Assembly: GCF_000257645.1 (NCBI RefSeq)
Contig: NZ_AJHJ01000010.1
Span: 62,001-126,000 of the forward strand
DNA length: 64,000 bases
Source of the DNA: Serratia sp. M24T3
GTDB taxonomy: Bacteria > Pseudomonadota > Gammaproteobacteria > Enterobacterales > Enterobacteriaceae
Direction of reading: 5' to 3'
Shown: positions 42,121 to 52,020 of the stretch, one piece after another
Layout: every line of letters starts with the position of its first letter
Numbering within the stretch: position 1 is the first letter of the stretch
Position numbers and translations under genes: made by a program
Notes under the pieces: model-generated
Told to the model about the DNA's origin: nothing
The model's database searches: none
What the model saw: only the letters and a program-made list of their open reading frames with translations

Positions 42121-43212
42121 TTATTCCAGTAACTGGTGATCCAAACGGGTTTGCGTAAAGGCCTGCTGGGGTATCCAGCACTGCGCGCTGAGCCCATTAC
42201 CATCCTGGCGATTGGTTAATCGCAGATGACCGCCGTGCAGGTTAATAATCCGTAAAACAATATTCAGACCCAATCCACTGCCACCGAAGCGTTGATCGGC
42301 GCGTCTAAAGGCCTGTGTCAGCTCTCCAGCCTTTTTCTCATCAATGCCTGGTCCGCAGTCATCTACCTGAATCATAACGCCCTGATCGCGTTCTGACAGC
42401 GAAATCGTTACGTCACTGCCGTGAGGGCTATAGCGATAAGCATTTTCAACCAAGTTTCTCAGCATCAGGCGGAGCAAGACAGGATCACCTTCAACTGCCG
42501 TATGACTGGCAGTCTTTACGACCAAATGCTGTTGATGGTTTGCCAGCAACTCAATCAACTCCGCTCTTAGCGGCTTAATGACGTGGTTAATAAGTTCAAC
42601 TTTCTGATATTGACCCTCGGCAAAGTTCTGACCGGCGCGGGAAAGCATTAACAGTTGTTCCACGGTATGCATCAGTTGATCGATACGTCCTATCAGCATG
42701 TTGCTGCCATCCACGCCTTTCTTTTCCATTAGTTCAAGATGCAGGCGCAATCCTGCCAGAGGCGTTCGCAGTTCGTGGGCGGCATCGGCGGTGAACAATC
42801 TTTCCTGAGCGATGGTCTGAGAGAGGCGAGCTAAAAGTTGATTTAGCGCATTGGTTACGGAAACCACCTCCTGAATTTCGCTGTTGAGCGGAAGCGGAGA
42901 GAGGTTGTCGGCAGAACGAGCTTCAAGACGGTTTTGCAACTGTTGCAAAGGCCTGATAATCCAGCTAATAGCCCAAAAACACAGCAGCAAGGTGACCGCC
43001 AGCATCGTTAGCGAGGGGGCAATCAGTGAGGCAATCGCTTCGGCAATCTCTTTTTCGACGTGAGCATTACGTACTTTGGCCGATAACGTGTCATTGACCA
43101 GCAAATTAATTTGCTCCTGGCTTTCGTGCCAGAGCCAAAAAACACTGGTGAGCTGAGTAACAAATAAAATTAGTGCCAGCATCACCAGCAGCCGACGGCG
43201 CATGCTGTTCAT
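42121..43212 (-). CDS. basS: Sensor histidine kinase BasS (PmrB)
   Basis: The 363-residue kinase (same length as E. coli BasS) has membrane segments at about 8-28 and 64-85 with a short periplasmic loop between them, a HAMP-like linker, the phospho-acceptor H146 in ADAAHELRTPLAGLRLHLE, and an ATPase domain with NLVENAYRYS, DDCGPGI and GGSGLGLNIV. The loop carries acidic residues including E55-x-x-E58, the ExxE pattern by which Salmonella PmrB senses Fe(III). BasSR controls lipid A modification and polymyxin resistance. The start overlaps the basR stop by 4 bases. QseC was considered but fits less well. Confidence 0.85.
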   Translation of the reverse strand: MNSMRRRLLVMLALILFVTQLTSVFWLWHESQEQINLLVNDTLSAKVRNAHVEKEIAEAIASLIAPSLTMLAVTLLLCFWAISWIIRPLQQLQNRLEARSADNLSPLPLNSEIQEVVSVTNALNQLLARLSQTIAQERLFTADAAHELRTPLAGLRLHLELMEKKGVDGSNMLIGRIDQLMHTVEQLLMLSRAGQNFAEGQYQKVELINHVIKPLRAELIELLANHQQHLVVKTASHTAVEGDPVLLRLMLRNLVENAYRYSPHGSDVTISLSERDQGVMIQVDDCGPGIDEKKAGELTQAFRRADQRFGGSGLGLNIVLRIINLHGGHLRLTNRQDGNGLSAQCWIPQQAFTQTRLDHQLLE

Positions 43213-43871
43213 TTAGCCTGGTCCAGACGGTAGCCAATTCCGCGCACCGTGTGGATCAAATCCTTGCCAAGCTTACGTCGCAGGTTATGTACGTGGACTT
43301 CAAGAGTGTTTGAGCCCAGATCGTCCTGCCAAGAGTAAAGATCCTGCTGCAACAGCTCGCGATTCACCGTTTGCCCAGCCCGCATGATGAGTCTTGTAAG
43401 AATGGCGAACTCTTTTGGGGTGATCTCTATCAGTTGTTCCTGATGGTAGACCTGCTGCGAGGAGAGATTTAGCGTCAGATTACCGACGCTAAGCAGGTTG
43501 TCGCTGTGCCCCTGATAACGGCGAATCAATGCTCTGACTCTGGCCATGAGCTCGACCAGGGCAAAGGGTTTGACGAGATAGTCATCGGCACCAGCGTCTA
43601 AGCCTTCAACCCTGTCCTCCAGCGCGTCACGGGCAGTAAGTATCAGCACCGGCAGAGAAATATTCTGACGCCGCCACTGGCGAAGCAGTGTGGCACCGTC
43701 GGTGTCGGGCAAGCCCAAATCGAGAATAATCAGGCTATACTGGCTGCTTTGTAACAGCGCATTGGCTTCGGCCGCGGTAGACGCGCTGTCGCTGGCATAA
43801 CTTTCGCCGTTGAGCGCCATGGTCAACCCCTGGCGCAGTAGGTCATCATCTTCGACGATAAGTAGTTTCAT
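43209..43871 (-). CDS. basR: OmpR-family response regulator BasR (PmrA)
   Basis: The 220-residue regulator has a receiver domain with the acidic pair EDDD at 7-10, phospho-acceptor D51 in LIILDLGLPDTDG and the conserved LVKPFA lysine near 101, followed by a winged-helix DNA-binding domain (TPKEFAILTRL, TLEVHVHNLRRKLG, TVRGIGYRL). It matches PmrA/BasR better than QseB. It is upstream of and overlaps basS (ATGA). dacB lies 68 bases upstream on the same strand, so read-through from dacB is possible. Confidence 0.85.
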   Translation of the reverse strand: MKLLIVEDDDLLRQGLTMALNGESYASDSASTAAEANALLQSSQYSLIILDLGLPDTDGATLLRQWRRQNISLPVLILTARDALEDRVEGLDAGADDYLVKPFALVELMARVRALIRRYQGHSDNLLSVGNLTLNLSSQQVYHQEQLIEITPKEFAILTRLIMRAGQTVNRELLQQDLYSWQDDLGSNTLEVHVHNLRRKLGKDLIHTVRGIGYRLDQAK

Positions 43872-43939
43872 AGCCGCCTTTCACCACCGCTTTTATCACA
43901 GTGCATTGATTAATCTCTATCCTGTGACAACAGCTACTG

Positions 43940-45373
43940 CTAGTTGTTCTGGTAAATATCCCGATACAGGCGACTTTCAAAACGGACCAAAGGTGCGCGG
44001 CGGGTGCGTTGGTCTTCAGGCGGTACGGCATAGCCTGAAAGGTATTGCACAAACGCCAGACGCTGCCCGCTGGCAGTGGTGATAAAACCTGCCAGATTAT
44101 AGACGCCAGCCAACGAACCGGTCTTGGCCGAAACTTTACCGTCAACGCCCGCCTCGTGCAGACCGCCGCGATATTGCAGAGTGCCATCATGGCCTGCCAA
44201 TGGCAGCATCGAGATGAAATCCAGCTCTTTATCGTGCTCGGCAATATATTGCAGTGCCTGCATCATAGTTTTTGGCGATACCAAATCGTGGCGCGACAGG
44301 CCGGAGCCGTCTACCTGAATATTATTGGCAAGGTCAATCCCGGCTTTTTGGCGCAGGATCTGCCTCACGGCATCTGAACCTGCGCGCCATGTGCCGGGTA
44401 CGCCGTAAAGCTGATGGCCAATAGTGCGGAATACGGTGTCGGCAATCATGTTGTCAGACTTTTTCAACATCGTATGCAGCAAATCATGCAGCGGGGCAGA
44501 TTGCGTCTGCGCCAGCACCGTACCCGCAGGCGTCACGTGGGTCTGACGTTTTAACCGACCGTCGATCTGGATATCAGATTTGGTCAGCTCGTCTTTGAGG
44601 ATTTCCCCGGCATAGGCAGCGCCGTCCTGGATAGCAAACGCCAAAGGCAGCGGCTCACTGCGTTGAGTCAGGCAGCCAGTCAACGTAAAGCGATTAAATT
44701 CGCCAGGCATCACGTCCAACTCGCAGTACTGCGCATCAGGTGAACCTTTGGCTAACGTACGGACCTCGCTGAACATCTGCACCGGATAATAAGATGCGAC
44801 GCGAATAAACGCGTTTTCATCGGGTTTCGCCGCGCTATAAAGCGAAACGGAGAAACAGTTGCGGTCGACAATCGCCGCTGCCGGTGGAGCATCGAAGCAC
44901 TGGGTAATGTCGTTCCACGGCCAGCCCGGCGCTTTGTCATGACTGGCAAAAACAGAGGTGTCGATGACCACATCGCCGCTAATTTCTTTGACGCCCTGTT
45001 TTTTCAACACAGCGACCATATTGCGAATATTCTGACGCGTAAAAGTCGGATCACCATCAAATCGTGCGACCAGATTGCCATGAAGAACGCCACCGCTGAC
45101 GCTGCCGTTGGTTTCAAAAGTGGTATTGAAACGGAAATCCGGACCTAACTGGAGCAAAGCTGCCAGCGCGGTAAATATCTTCATCGTACTGGCAGGCAGG
45201 CCCATTTGGTCGCCATGGTAGTCGACAACAGGCGTGGTTGAACCAATCTTTTGTACCAATACCGAGAGGTTAGTGCCCTCCGGGAGGTACTGCGTATAGC
45301 TTTCTACCTGTGCTGCGTTTGCATTAAGAGCAATCGCGCAGGCTAATCCACTGACAATTCGTAAAAAACGCAT
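43940..45373 (-). CDS. dacB: D-alanyl-D-alanine carboxypeptidase / endopeptidase DacB (PBP4)
   Basis: The 477-residue class C penicillin-binding protein trims and cleaves peptide cross-links. The signal peptide covers 1-20 (ending ANA). Catalytic motifs are S62-T-M-K65, SDN near 306, and KTG near 417. The length equals that of the E. coli enzyme. It is divergent from greA, with 278 bases between starts containing the greA leader terminator. Confidence 0.97.
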   Translation of the reverse strand: MRFLRIVSGLACAIALNANAAQVESYTQYLPEGTNLSVLVQKIGSTTPVVDYHGDQMGLPASTMKIFTALAALLQLGPDFRFNTTFETNGSVSGGVLHGNLVARFDGDPTFTRQNIRNMVAVLKKQGVKEISGDVVIDTSVFASHDKAPGWPWNDITQCFDAPPAAAIVDRNCFSVSLYSAAKPDENAFIRVASYYPVQMFSEVRTLAKGSPDAQYCELDVMPGEFNRFTLTGCLTQRSEPLPLAFAIQDGAAYAGEILKDELTKSDIQIDGRLKRQTHVTPAGTVLAQTQSAPLHDLLHTMLKKSDNMIADTVFRTIGHQLYGVPGTWRAGSDAVRQILRQKAGIDLANNIQVDGSGLSRHDLVSPKTMMQALQYIAEHDKELDFISMLPLAGHDGTLQYRGGLHEAGVDGKVSAKTGSLAGVYNLAGFITTASGQRLAFVQYLSGYAVPPEDQRTRRAPLVRFESRLYRDIYQNN

Positions 45374-45510
45374 TATTTTGAGTATAGGCTCTGGATAACT
45401 ACAGGATGACGTGGTGCCATACTACGATGCAACGAACGGGGGTGCAACGTGGGTGAAAGTAAACGATGATCCCAAAGGAACTCTACGGTAAAATACCACT
45501 CAAAATGAAA

Positions 45511-45553
45511 AACCAATCCTGGCCTGGTGTTTACTCCGGGTGAGGTTTTTTTT
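45511..45553 (+). ncRNA. greA leader terminator; possible GraL-type small RNA end
   Basis: AACC...CCTGG pairs with CCGGG...GGTT, with a loop of about 13 bases, and eight T follow (45546-45553). It ends about 98 bases before the greA start. In E. coli a leader terminator at this position releases the GraL small RNA. Structure and position match, but the primary sequence is not comparable by eye and the promoter is not placed. Confidence 0.5.
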
Positions 45554-45651
45554 GTTTATCGCCAGAGCGAGTCAACCTTAACAGCTTGATTTCTACCTGA
45601 TTATTTCAGGACGGTGTTTTACCGAAAGGACAAAGTTAGAGGCAATAAAAT

Positions 45652-46128
45652 ATGAACCAAATTCCGATGACATTGCGTGGCGCTGAAAAATTACGTGAAG
45701 AATTAGATCACCTGAAAGGCGTTCGTCGCCCTAAAATCATTGCTGATATCGCAACCGCGCGCGAGCATGGCGATCTGAAAGAGAATGCTGAATATCATGC
45801 GGCGCGTGAACAGCAGGGGTTCTGTGAAGGGCGTATTCAGGAAATTGAAGCCAAGCTGTCCAATGCTCAGATCATTGATATCAAAAAAATGCCGGTTACC
45901 GGGCGTGTTATCTTTGGTGCGACAGTAAAAGTCATGAACCTGGATACCGACGAAGAGCAGACTTACCGTATCGTTGGTGACGACGAAGCAGACTTTAAGC
46001 AGAATCTGATTTCTGTGAACTCACCCATTGCCCGCGGCTTGATTGGTAAAGAGCAGGACGACGTGGTGGTTATTAAAACCCCAGGTGGCGATGTTGAGTT
46101 CGAAATTCTGAAAGTAGAATATCTTTAA
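45652..46128 (+). CDS. greA: Transcription elongation factor GreA
   Basis: The 158-residue protein rescues backtracked RNA polymerase by inserting its coiled coil into the secondary channel. The N-terminal antiparallel coiled coil (about 1-76) contains [20 protein letters not shown] with tip acidic residues; the C-terminal domain has [16 protein letters not shown]. Start and length agree with E. coli. Confidence 0.98.
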   Translation: MNQIPMTLRGAEKLREELDHLKGVRRPKIIADIATAREHGDLKENAEYHAAREQQGFCEGRIQEIEAKLSNAQIIDIKKMPVTGRVIFGATVKVMNLDTDEEQTYRIVGDDEADFKQNLISVNSPIARGLIGKEQDDVVVIKTPGGDVEFEILKVEYL

Positions 46129-46196
46129 CAGGTGACCCAGCGGTGGATTTTGTGATGACTACCGCTCTTTTTAACGCGGATTTTGGCGTTAAAATG

Positions 46197-46220
46197 AAAA
46201 AAGGCCCGCGAGGGCCTTTT
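46197..46220. terminator. Terminator after greA
   Basis: AAAAAAGGCCC and GGGCCTTTT pair around GCGA. A-rich left and T-rich right flanks allow use also by yhbY on the reverse strand, though that gene ends 66 bases away. Confidence 0.8.
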
Positions 46221-46286
46221 GTAAAACCACGTATAGATAGCAACTTTTCGTTAAATCCAAAGCGCTTTTCGTTAAACTCTTAAAAC

Positions 46287-46583
46287 TTAACGCGGTAAGA
46301 TAATTTTGCGGTCTTCAGTAGAAGGGCGATACAGTACCAGCATATTGCCGATGACTTGCACGTTGACTGCTTTGGTTTCACGCACAATTGCGTCTGCAAT
46401 CAACGTCTTGGTTTCACGCTCTTCGGCGGCAATTTTCACCTTGATGAGCTCATGATGTTGCAGCGCCTGTTCGATTTCGGCAAGCACGCCTTCGGTAAGG
46501 CCGTTATTACCTAACATGACTACCGGTTTTAACGGATGTGCCAAGCCTTTCAGGTACTGTTTTTGTTTATTGTTAAGATTCAT
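46287..46583 (-). CDS. yhbY: RNA-binding ribosome-assembly protein YhbY (CRM domain)
   Basis: The 98-residue protein is a single CRM domain, with LNNKQKQYLKGLAHPLKPVV and the GNNGLTEGVLAEIEQAL loop. E. coli YhbY binds pre-50S particles. It is divergent from rlmE, as in E. coli; 183 bases separate the starts. Confidence 0.93.
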   Translation of the reverse strand: MNLNNKQKQYLKGLAHPLKPVVMLGNNGLTEGVLAEIEQALQHHELIKVKIAAEERETKTLIADAIVRETKAVNVQVIGNMLVLYRPSTEDRKIILPR

Positions 46584-46766
46584 CGTCTTTTTTTACTTAA
46601 GTTGGGATTGAAAACGGGGCATTCTACCGCCATCTCATCTATATCACCAACTCGGTGTGCATCCGAGTTAAGTGCGAAGACGACTTAGCCATAGACTAAA
46701 CGACGCTAAGAGCTTGTTGTTAGGGCTCTACTCAGGGTAGTTTGAAAACTATATGGTTACTAAATA

Positions 46767-47396
46767 ATGTCTAATAAAAAGCGTTCTGCAAGTTCCAGTC
46801 GCTGGTTGCAGGAACACTTTAGCGATAAATATGTGATAGCAGCACAGAAAAAAGGGCTGCGCTCCCGTGCCTGGTTTAAACTTGATGAAATACAGCAAGG
46901 CGACAAGCTGTTTAAACCGGGTATGACCGTGGTTGATTTAGGTGCTGCACCGGGCGGATGGTCACAGTACGTAGTGACGCAAATCGGCAATAAAGGGCGT
47001 ATCATCGCTTTGGACCTCCTGCCTATGGATCCCATCGTAGGTGTTGATTTCCTTCAGGGCGATTTTCGTGATGAGTTAGTTCTCAAAGCCCTGCTCGACA
47101 GAGTAGGAGAAAGCAAAGTTCAGGTGGTCATGTCCGATATGGCCCCGAATATGAGTGGTACTCCGGCAGTCGATATACCAAAATCGATGTATCTGGTTGA
47201 GTTAGCGCTGGATATGTGTCGAGATGTGCTGGCACCAGGCGGAAGTTTCCTGGTGAAGGTGTTCCAGGGAGATGGTTTTGATGAATACCTGCGGGAAATT
47301 CGCTCCCTGTTTACGAAGGTTAAGATTCGTAAGCCAGACGCTTCCCGAGCTCGTTCCCGAGAAGTGTACATCGTAGCGACAGGGCGAAAGTCGTAG
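46767..47396 (+). CDS. rlmE: 23S rRNA (uridine-2'-O-)-methyltransferase RlmE (FtsJ/RrmJ)
   Basis: The 209-residue SAM-dependent enzyme methylates U2552 of 23S rRNA and helps the last steps of 50S assembly. SAM-binding [13 protein letters not shown] is near residue 55; the catalytic K-D-K-E set includes K in [10 protein letters not shown] in [10 protein letters not shown] and K in [15 protein letters not shown]. Same length as E. coli. It is heat-shock inducible with ftsH downstream. Confidence 0.97.
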   Translation: MSNKKRSASSSRWLQEHFSDKYVIAAQKKGLRSRAWFKLDEIQQGDKLFKPGMTVVDLGAAPGGWSQYVVTQIGNKGRIIALDLLPMDPIVGVDFLQGDFRDELVLKALLDRVGESKVQVVMSDMAPNMSGTPAVDIPKSMYLVELALDMCRDVLAPGGSFLVKVFQGDGFDEYLREIRSLFTKVKIRKPDASRARSREVYIVATGRKS

Positions 47397-47443
47397 TACC
47401 CTAACGCTGTTTGTTAACACAGTTGTAATATGAGGTTAATCCC

Positions 47444-49399
47444 TTGAGTGACATGGCGAAGAACCTGATTCTCTGGTTAGTCATCGCGGTTGTATTGATG
47501 TCTGTATTTCAGAGCTTTGGGCCCAGCGAGTCTAATGGCCGTAGGGTAGATTATTCTACCTTCATGTCCGAATTGACCCAAGATCAGATTCGTGAAGCAC
47601 ACATTAATGGACGTGAGATTGACGTTACCAAGAAAGACAGTAACAAATACACGACCTACATCCCTGTCAACGATCCTAAGTTGCTGGATACCCTGTTGAC
47701 GAAGAATGTGAAAGTTGTTGGTGAGCCGCCTGAAGAGCCGAGCCTGCTGGCATCTATCTTTATTTCCTGGTTCCCGATGCTGTTGCTGATAGGGGTCTGG
47801 ATCTTCTTTATGAGGCAAATGCAGGGCGGCGGTGGCAAGGGTGCGATGTCCTTTGGCAAGAGCAAAGCCCGCATGCTGACGGAAGATCAAATCAAGACCA
47901 CTTTTGCCGACGTTGCAGGTTGTGACGAAGCCAAGGAAGAGGTGAGCGAGCTGGTAGATTACCTTCGCGAGCCAAGCCGTTTCCAGAAACTGGGCGGTAA
48001 AATTCCTAAAGGCGTGCTGATGGTGGGCCCGCCAGGTACCGGTAAAACCCTGCTGGCGAAAGCCATTGCCGGTGAAGCCAAGGTGCCATTCTTTACCATT
48101 TCAGGTTCCGACTTCGTTGAAATGTTCGTAGGTGTTGGTGCATCTCGTGTGCGTGACATGTTCGAACAGGCCAAGAAAGCTGCACCGTGCATCATCTTTA
48201 TTGATGAAATCGATGCGGTCGGTCGTCAGCGCGGTGCCGGTTTGGGCGGTGGTCACGATGAGCGTGAGCAAACCCTGAACCAGATGCTGGTTGAGATGGA
48301 TGGCTTCGAAGGTAACGAAGGTATTATCGTTATCGCTGCAACTAACCGTCCAGACGTGCTTGACCCGGCGCTGCTGCGTCCAGGTCGTTTTGATCGTCAG
48401 GTTGTGGTTGGCTTGCCAGATGTCCGCGGTCGCGAGCAGATCCTGAAAGTCCACATGCGTCGCGTTCCACTGTCTCCAGATATTGATGCAGCGGTAATTG
48501 CACGCGGGACTCCAGGCTTCTCTGGTGCTGACCTTGCGAACCTGGTCAACGAAGCGGCGCTGTTCTCGGCACGTGGCAACAAGCGCGTGGTGTCGATGGT
48601 CGAGTTCGAAAAAGCCAAAGACAAAATCATGATGGGGGCAGAACGTCGCTCCATGGTGATGACCGAAGCGCAGAAAGAATCGACTGCGTATCACGAAGCG
48701 GGTCATGCCATTATTGGCTGGTTACTGAAAGACAAGGGTCATGACCCGGTTCATAAAGTAACCATCATCCCTCGTGGTCGCGCATTGGGTGTGACGTTCT
48801 TCCTGCCGGAAGGCGACGCAATCAGCGCAAGCCGTGAAAAACTTGAAAGTCAGATCTCCACGCTTTACGGCGGTCGTTTGGCTGAAGAGATTATCTACGG
48901 TGCAGGTAAAGTTTCTACCGGTGCGTCTAACGACATCAAAGTTGCTACCTCGATTGCCCGCAACATGGTCACTCAGTGGGGCTTCTCCGAGAAACTGGGT
49001 CCGCTTCTGTATGCAGAAGAAGAGGGCGAAGTGTTCCTGGGTCGTTCAGTGGCGAAAGCCAAGCACATGTCTGATGAAACTGCGCGTATTATCGACCAGG
49101 AAGTTAAGTCGTTAATCGAAACCAACTACAAGCGTGCTCGTGAGATTCTGGATGCCAACATGGATATCCTGCATAGCATGACTAAAGCGCTGATGACGTA
49201 CGAAACCATCGATGCCCCGCAGATCGACGATCTGATGACCCGCAAAGATGTCGTTCGTCCGCCAGCAGGGTGGGATGCTGCAACCAGCACCGGTTCAGAT
49301 GACAGTAACAACGGTACGCCTAAAGCGCCAACGCCAGTTGACGAGCCACGTACGCCTAACCCGGGCAATACGATGTGCGAGCAGTTCAGCGGCAAGTAA
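47444..49399 (+). CDS. ftsH: ATP-dependent zinc metalloprotease FtsH
   Basis: The 651-residue membrane AAA+ protease degrades LpxC, sigma-32 and misassembled membrane proteins. Membrane segments lie at about 8-24 and 100-121 around a periplasmic domain; Walker A GPPGTGKT near 196, Walker B IIFIDEID near 250, the second region of homology RPGRFDRQV, and zinc-binding HEAGH near 418. I chose TTG 47444 ([10 protein letters not shown]) because TGAGG lies 8-9 bases upstream; ATG 47453 is the alternative used for the shorter 644-residue form. It works with HflKC (3219-5507). The C-terminal tail ends EQFSGK. Confidence 0.96.
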   Translation: MSDMAKNLILWLVIAVVLMSVFQSFGPSESNGRRVDYSTFMSELTQDQIREAHINGREIDVTKKDSNKYTTYIPVNDPKLLDTLLTKNVKVVGEPPEEPSLLASIFISWFPMLLLIGVWIFFMRQMQGGGGKGAMSFGKSKARMLTEDQIKTTFADVAGCDEAKEEVSELVDYLREPSRFQKLGGKIPKGVLMVGPPGTGKTLLAKAIAGEAKVPFFTISGSDFVEMFVGVGASRVRDMFEQAKKAAPCIIFIDEIDAVGRQRGAGLGGGHDEREQTLNQMLVEMDGFEGNEGIIVIAATNRPDVLDPALLRPGRFDRQVVVGLPDVRGREQILKVHMRRVPLSPDIDAAVIARGTPGFSGADLANLVNEAALFSARGNKRVVSMVEFEKAKDKIMMGAERRSMVMTEAQKESTAYHEAGHAIIGWLLKDKGHDPVHKVTIIPRGRALGVTFFLPEGDAISASREKLESQISTLYGGRLAEEIIYGAGKVSTGASNDIKVATSIARNMVTQWGFSEKLGPLLYAEEEGEVFLGRSVAKAKHMSDETARIIDQEVKSLIETNYKRAREILDANMDILHSMTKALMTYETIDAPQIDDLMTRKDVVRPPAGWDAATSTGSDDSNNGTPKAPTPVDEPRTPNPGNTMCEQFSGK

Positions 49400-49446
49400 G
49401 CAGCTGATGACAGCCTTTGCTTCGGCAGTCTGTACTGACTAAAATA

Positions 49447-49474
49447 AAACCCCGGCTTCGACCGGGGTTTTTTT
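49447..49474 (+). terminator. Intrinsic terminator after ftsH
   Basis: AAACCCCGG and CCGGGGTTT pair around CTTCGA, followed by seven T in total. It separates ftsH from folP. Confidence 0.88.
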
Positions 49475-49543
49475 ATGCTGATCCGATACAGTACAGCGAA
49501 CAAAAAGCATTGCGTATTAGAACAAACTGACAGGAATATCACC

Positions 49544-50380
49544 ATGCAGCTCACCGCAAACGGCAGCACTCTGAATCTTGCTTTTCCTCAGGTTATGGGG
49601 ATCCTCAACGTCACACCTGACTCCTTCTCTGACGGCGGACGCCATAACAGCCTCGAACTGGCGATTAAGCATGCCCATGAAATGGTCGATGCTGGTGCTA
49701 CCATTCTCGACATTGGTGGCGAGTCGACGCGTCCGGGTGCTGCCGAGGTCAGTGATGACGAAGAGTTATCGCGGGTAGTTCCGGTGGTAGAAGCGCTGGC
49801 AAAACGCTTTGACGTATGGCTGTCGGTCGATACTTCAAAGGCGTCGGTGATTCGCGAATCTGCCCATGCTGGCGCACATCTGATTAATGATATCCGCTCG
49901 CTGCAAGAGCCGGGTGCGATGCAGGCAGCGGCTGCGAGCGGGCTTCCAGTTTGTCTGATGCACATGCAGGGCGATCCAAAAACAATGCAGCAATCGCCGC
50001 AATATGGCGATTTAGTGGCTGAAGTCGACCAGTATTTTGTGCAACATATTGCCCAGTGCATTGATGCCGGTATTGCGAAAGAGAAATTGTTGCTCGACCC
50101 GGGCTTCGGTTTCGGTAAGAATTTAAATCATAACTATGAGTTACTAGCCAGACTGGCTGAGTTTCATCATTTTGGTTTACCGCTACTCGTCGGAATGTCG
50201 AGAAAATCGATGATTGGCCAACTGTTGCACGTTTCTCCTGAACAACGCCTCGCAGGCAGTGTAGCCTGTGCCGTTATTGCCGCCATGCAGGGTGCACAAA
50301 TTGTACGCGTGCATGACGTCAGGGAAACGGTGCAGGCCATGCGTATCGTCGAAGCAACACTTTCAGCTAAGAAGGGATGA
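49544..50380 (+). CDS. folP: Dihydropteroate synthase FolP
   Basis: The 278-residue TIM-barrel enzyme joins p-aminobenzoate to dihydropterin pyrophosphate and is the sulfonamide target. Motifs NVTPDSFSDGG, GGESTRPGA and DPGFGFGK are intact; no sequence sign of a sul-type resistant enzyme. I chose ATG 49544 (MQLTANGSTLNLAFP) with AGGAA upstream; an in-frame ATG at 49475 sits in the ftsH terminator. glmM follows 9 bases after the stop. Confidence 0.96.
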   Translation: MQLTANGSTLNLAFPQVMGILNVTPDSFSDGGRHNSLELAIKHAHEMVDAGATILDIGGESTRPGAAEVSDDEELSRVVPVVEALAKRFDVWLSVDTSKASVIRESAHAGAHLINDIRSLQEPGAMQAAAASGLPVCLMHMQGDPKTMQQSPQYGDLVAEVDQYFVQHIAQCIDAGIAKEKLLLDPGFGFGKNLNHNYELLARLAEFHHFGLPLLVGMSRKSMIGQLLHVSPEQRLAGSVACAVIAAMQGAQIVRVHDVRETVQAMRIVEATLSAKKG

Positions 50381-50389
50381 AGAAAAATT

Positions 50390-51724
50390 ATGAGCAACCG
50401 TAAATACTTTGGTACAGACGGCATTCGTGGCAAGGTTGGCGATACCCCGATTACGCCTGATTTTGTACTGAAGCTCGGTTGGGCGGCAGGTAAAGTCCTG
50501 GCTCGCCACAGCTCAGGAAAAGTCATTATTGGCAAAGATACCCGTATTTCTGGCTATATGCTGGAGTCGGCGCTTGAGGCGGGTTTGGCGGCTGCCGGCC
50601 TTTCTGCTTCGTTTACAGGCCCTATGCCGACCCCGGCAATTGCCTATCTGACGCGTACCTTCCGCGCCGAGGCAGGTATCGTTATCTCCGCATCGCATAA
50701 TCCATTTTACGATAACGGCATTAAGTTCTTCTCTACTGACGGCACCAAGCTGCCTGACCATGTAGAAGAAGCGATCGAAGCCGAGATGGAAAAACCGCTG
50801 ACCTGCGTTGACTCGGCCGAATTGGGTAAAGCCAGCCGCATCGTCGATGCCGCGGGGCGTTACATCGAATTCTGTAAAGGCACTTTTCCTGCCGAACTTA
50901 GCCTTAGCAGCCTAAAAATTGTGGTCGACTGTGCCAACGGCGCAACTTACCACATCGCCCCAAGCGTAATGCGTGAGTTGGGGGCGAAGGTGATTGCCAT
51001 CGGCTGTGAGCCCGACGGCATGAACATTAATGAAGGCTGTGGAGCGACCGATGTCACCCTCCTACAGCAACGCGTGCTTGAAGAAAAAGCCGATCTTGGC
51101 CTGGCATTTGACGGCGATGGCGACCGCATCATCATGGTCGACAATCAGGGAAACAAGGTCGATGGCGACCAAATTCTCTACATCATCGCTCGTGAGGCAC
51201 TGCGCCAGGGGCAGCTACGCGGCGGCGTTGTCGGCACGCTAATGAGCAATATGGGGCTGGAACTGGCACTTAAACAGTTAGGTATTCCATTTGCTCGTGC
51301 CAAAGTAGGTGACCGCTATGTGCTTGAGAAGCTGAAGGAAAAAGGCTGGCGCACTGGCGCAGAAAACTCCGGACACGTCATACTGCTCGACAAAACCACC
51401 ACCGGTGACGGCATTGTCGCTGGTTTGCAAGTGCTTACAGCAATGGTGCGTAACCACATGAGCCTGCATGACCTTTGTAGTGGTATGAAACTGTTGCCGC
51501 AAATTCTGGTTAATGTGCGCTTCTCCGGCGAGGGCGATCCGTTGCAGGATGTCGAGGTGAAACGCATCACCGCCGAGGTAGAAAATCAGCTAGCAGGTAA
51601 GGGGCGTGTGCTGTTGCGTAAATCGGGCACCGAGCCGTTGATTCGCGTGATGGTAGAGGGCGAAGATGCTGCACTGGTAGAAAGCCTGGCTAATCGTATT
51701 GCCGAAGCGGTAAAAGCGGTTTAA
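50390..51724 (+). CDS. glmM: Phosphoglucosamine mutase GlmM
   Basis: The 444-residue enzyme interconverts glucosamine-6-phosphate and -1-phosphate for UDP-GlcNAc synthesis. The phosphoserine lies in [15 protein letters not shown] (about residue 102), metal-binding DGDGDR near 241-246 and the phosphate-binding [12 protein letters not shown] near the C-terminus. It forms an operon with folP. Essential in E. coli. Confidence 0.97.
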   Translation: MSNRKYFGTDGIRGKVGDTPITPDFVLKLGWAAGKVLARHSSGKVIIGKDTRISGYMLESALEAGLAAAGLSASFTGPMPTPAIAYLTRTFRAEAGIVISASHNPFYDNGIKFFSTDGTKLPDHVEEAIEAEMEKPLTCVDSAELGKASRIVDAAGRYIEFCKGTFPAELSLSSLKIVVDCANGATYHIAPSVMRELGAKVIAIGCEPDGMNINEGCGATDVTLLQQRVLEEKADLGLAFDGDGDRIIMVDNQGNKVDGDQILYIIAREALRQGQLRGGVVGTLMSNMGLELALKQLGIPFARAKVGDRYVLEKLKEKGWRTGAENSGHVILLDKTTTGDGIVAGLQVLTAMVRNHMSLHDLCSGMKLLPQILVNVRFSGEGDPLQDVEVKRITAEVENQLAGKGRVLLRKSGTEPLIRVMVEGEDAALVESLANRIAEAVKAV

Positions 51725-51886
51725 AACAGTTTAAATAAGTTAAGGGCGGCATGAAGTCCCATGTCGTCGAAGTTTTTTTCTTTACTTCAATGGGAACCGT
51801 GTTGCTCAAGTTCTCGCCGGAAAAGGTGCTAAATAGCTGCTTTTGTCGCTTTTTTCCGCAATCGAACGCGAAGGTGAAAATTGCTC

Positions 51887-51915
51887 TTGCACGAGCATAA
51901 CGGTTTGGTTAGTAT
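51887..51915 (+). promoter_or_regulatory. Sigma-70 promoter of secG
   Basis: TTGCAC (51887-51892) and TAGTAT (51910-51915) are spaced by 17 bases. The predicted start near 51922 gives a leader of about 100 bases before secG. Confidence 0.65.
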
Positions 51916-51929
51916 TCACACCCGCTTCA

Positions 51930-51949
51930 GTAGGTCCTTGAAGACCTAC
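51930..51949 (+). other. Hairpin at the 5' end of the predicted secG leader
   Basis: GTAGGTC (51930-51936) and GACCTAC (51943-51949) form a perfect 7-bp stem with a 6-base loop about 8 bases after the predicted transcription start. There is no T-tract, so it may stabilise the 5' end or regulate secG. Confidence 0.5.
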
Positions 51950-52020
51950 GGCTAATCATAGTAAGAAGCTGGTGAGAAGCAATTAGCACGCGGTGAACCC
52001 GCAAGGATACAGGTACAACT

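Noticed and set aside
42121-43871. QseBC identity for the two-component pair
   Set aside because: Kinase N-terminus (FWLWHES), length of 363 and regulator signature match BasS/BasR (PmrB/PmrA) better; kept as basSR.
48101-48706. Open reading frame of 201 codons on the reverse strand inside ftsH
   Set aside because: Antisense shadow of the highly conserved AAA+ domain; composition (Thr/His/Asn-rich) is that of complementary codons, not a real protein.
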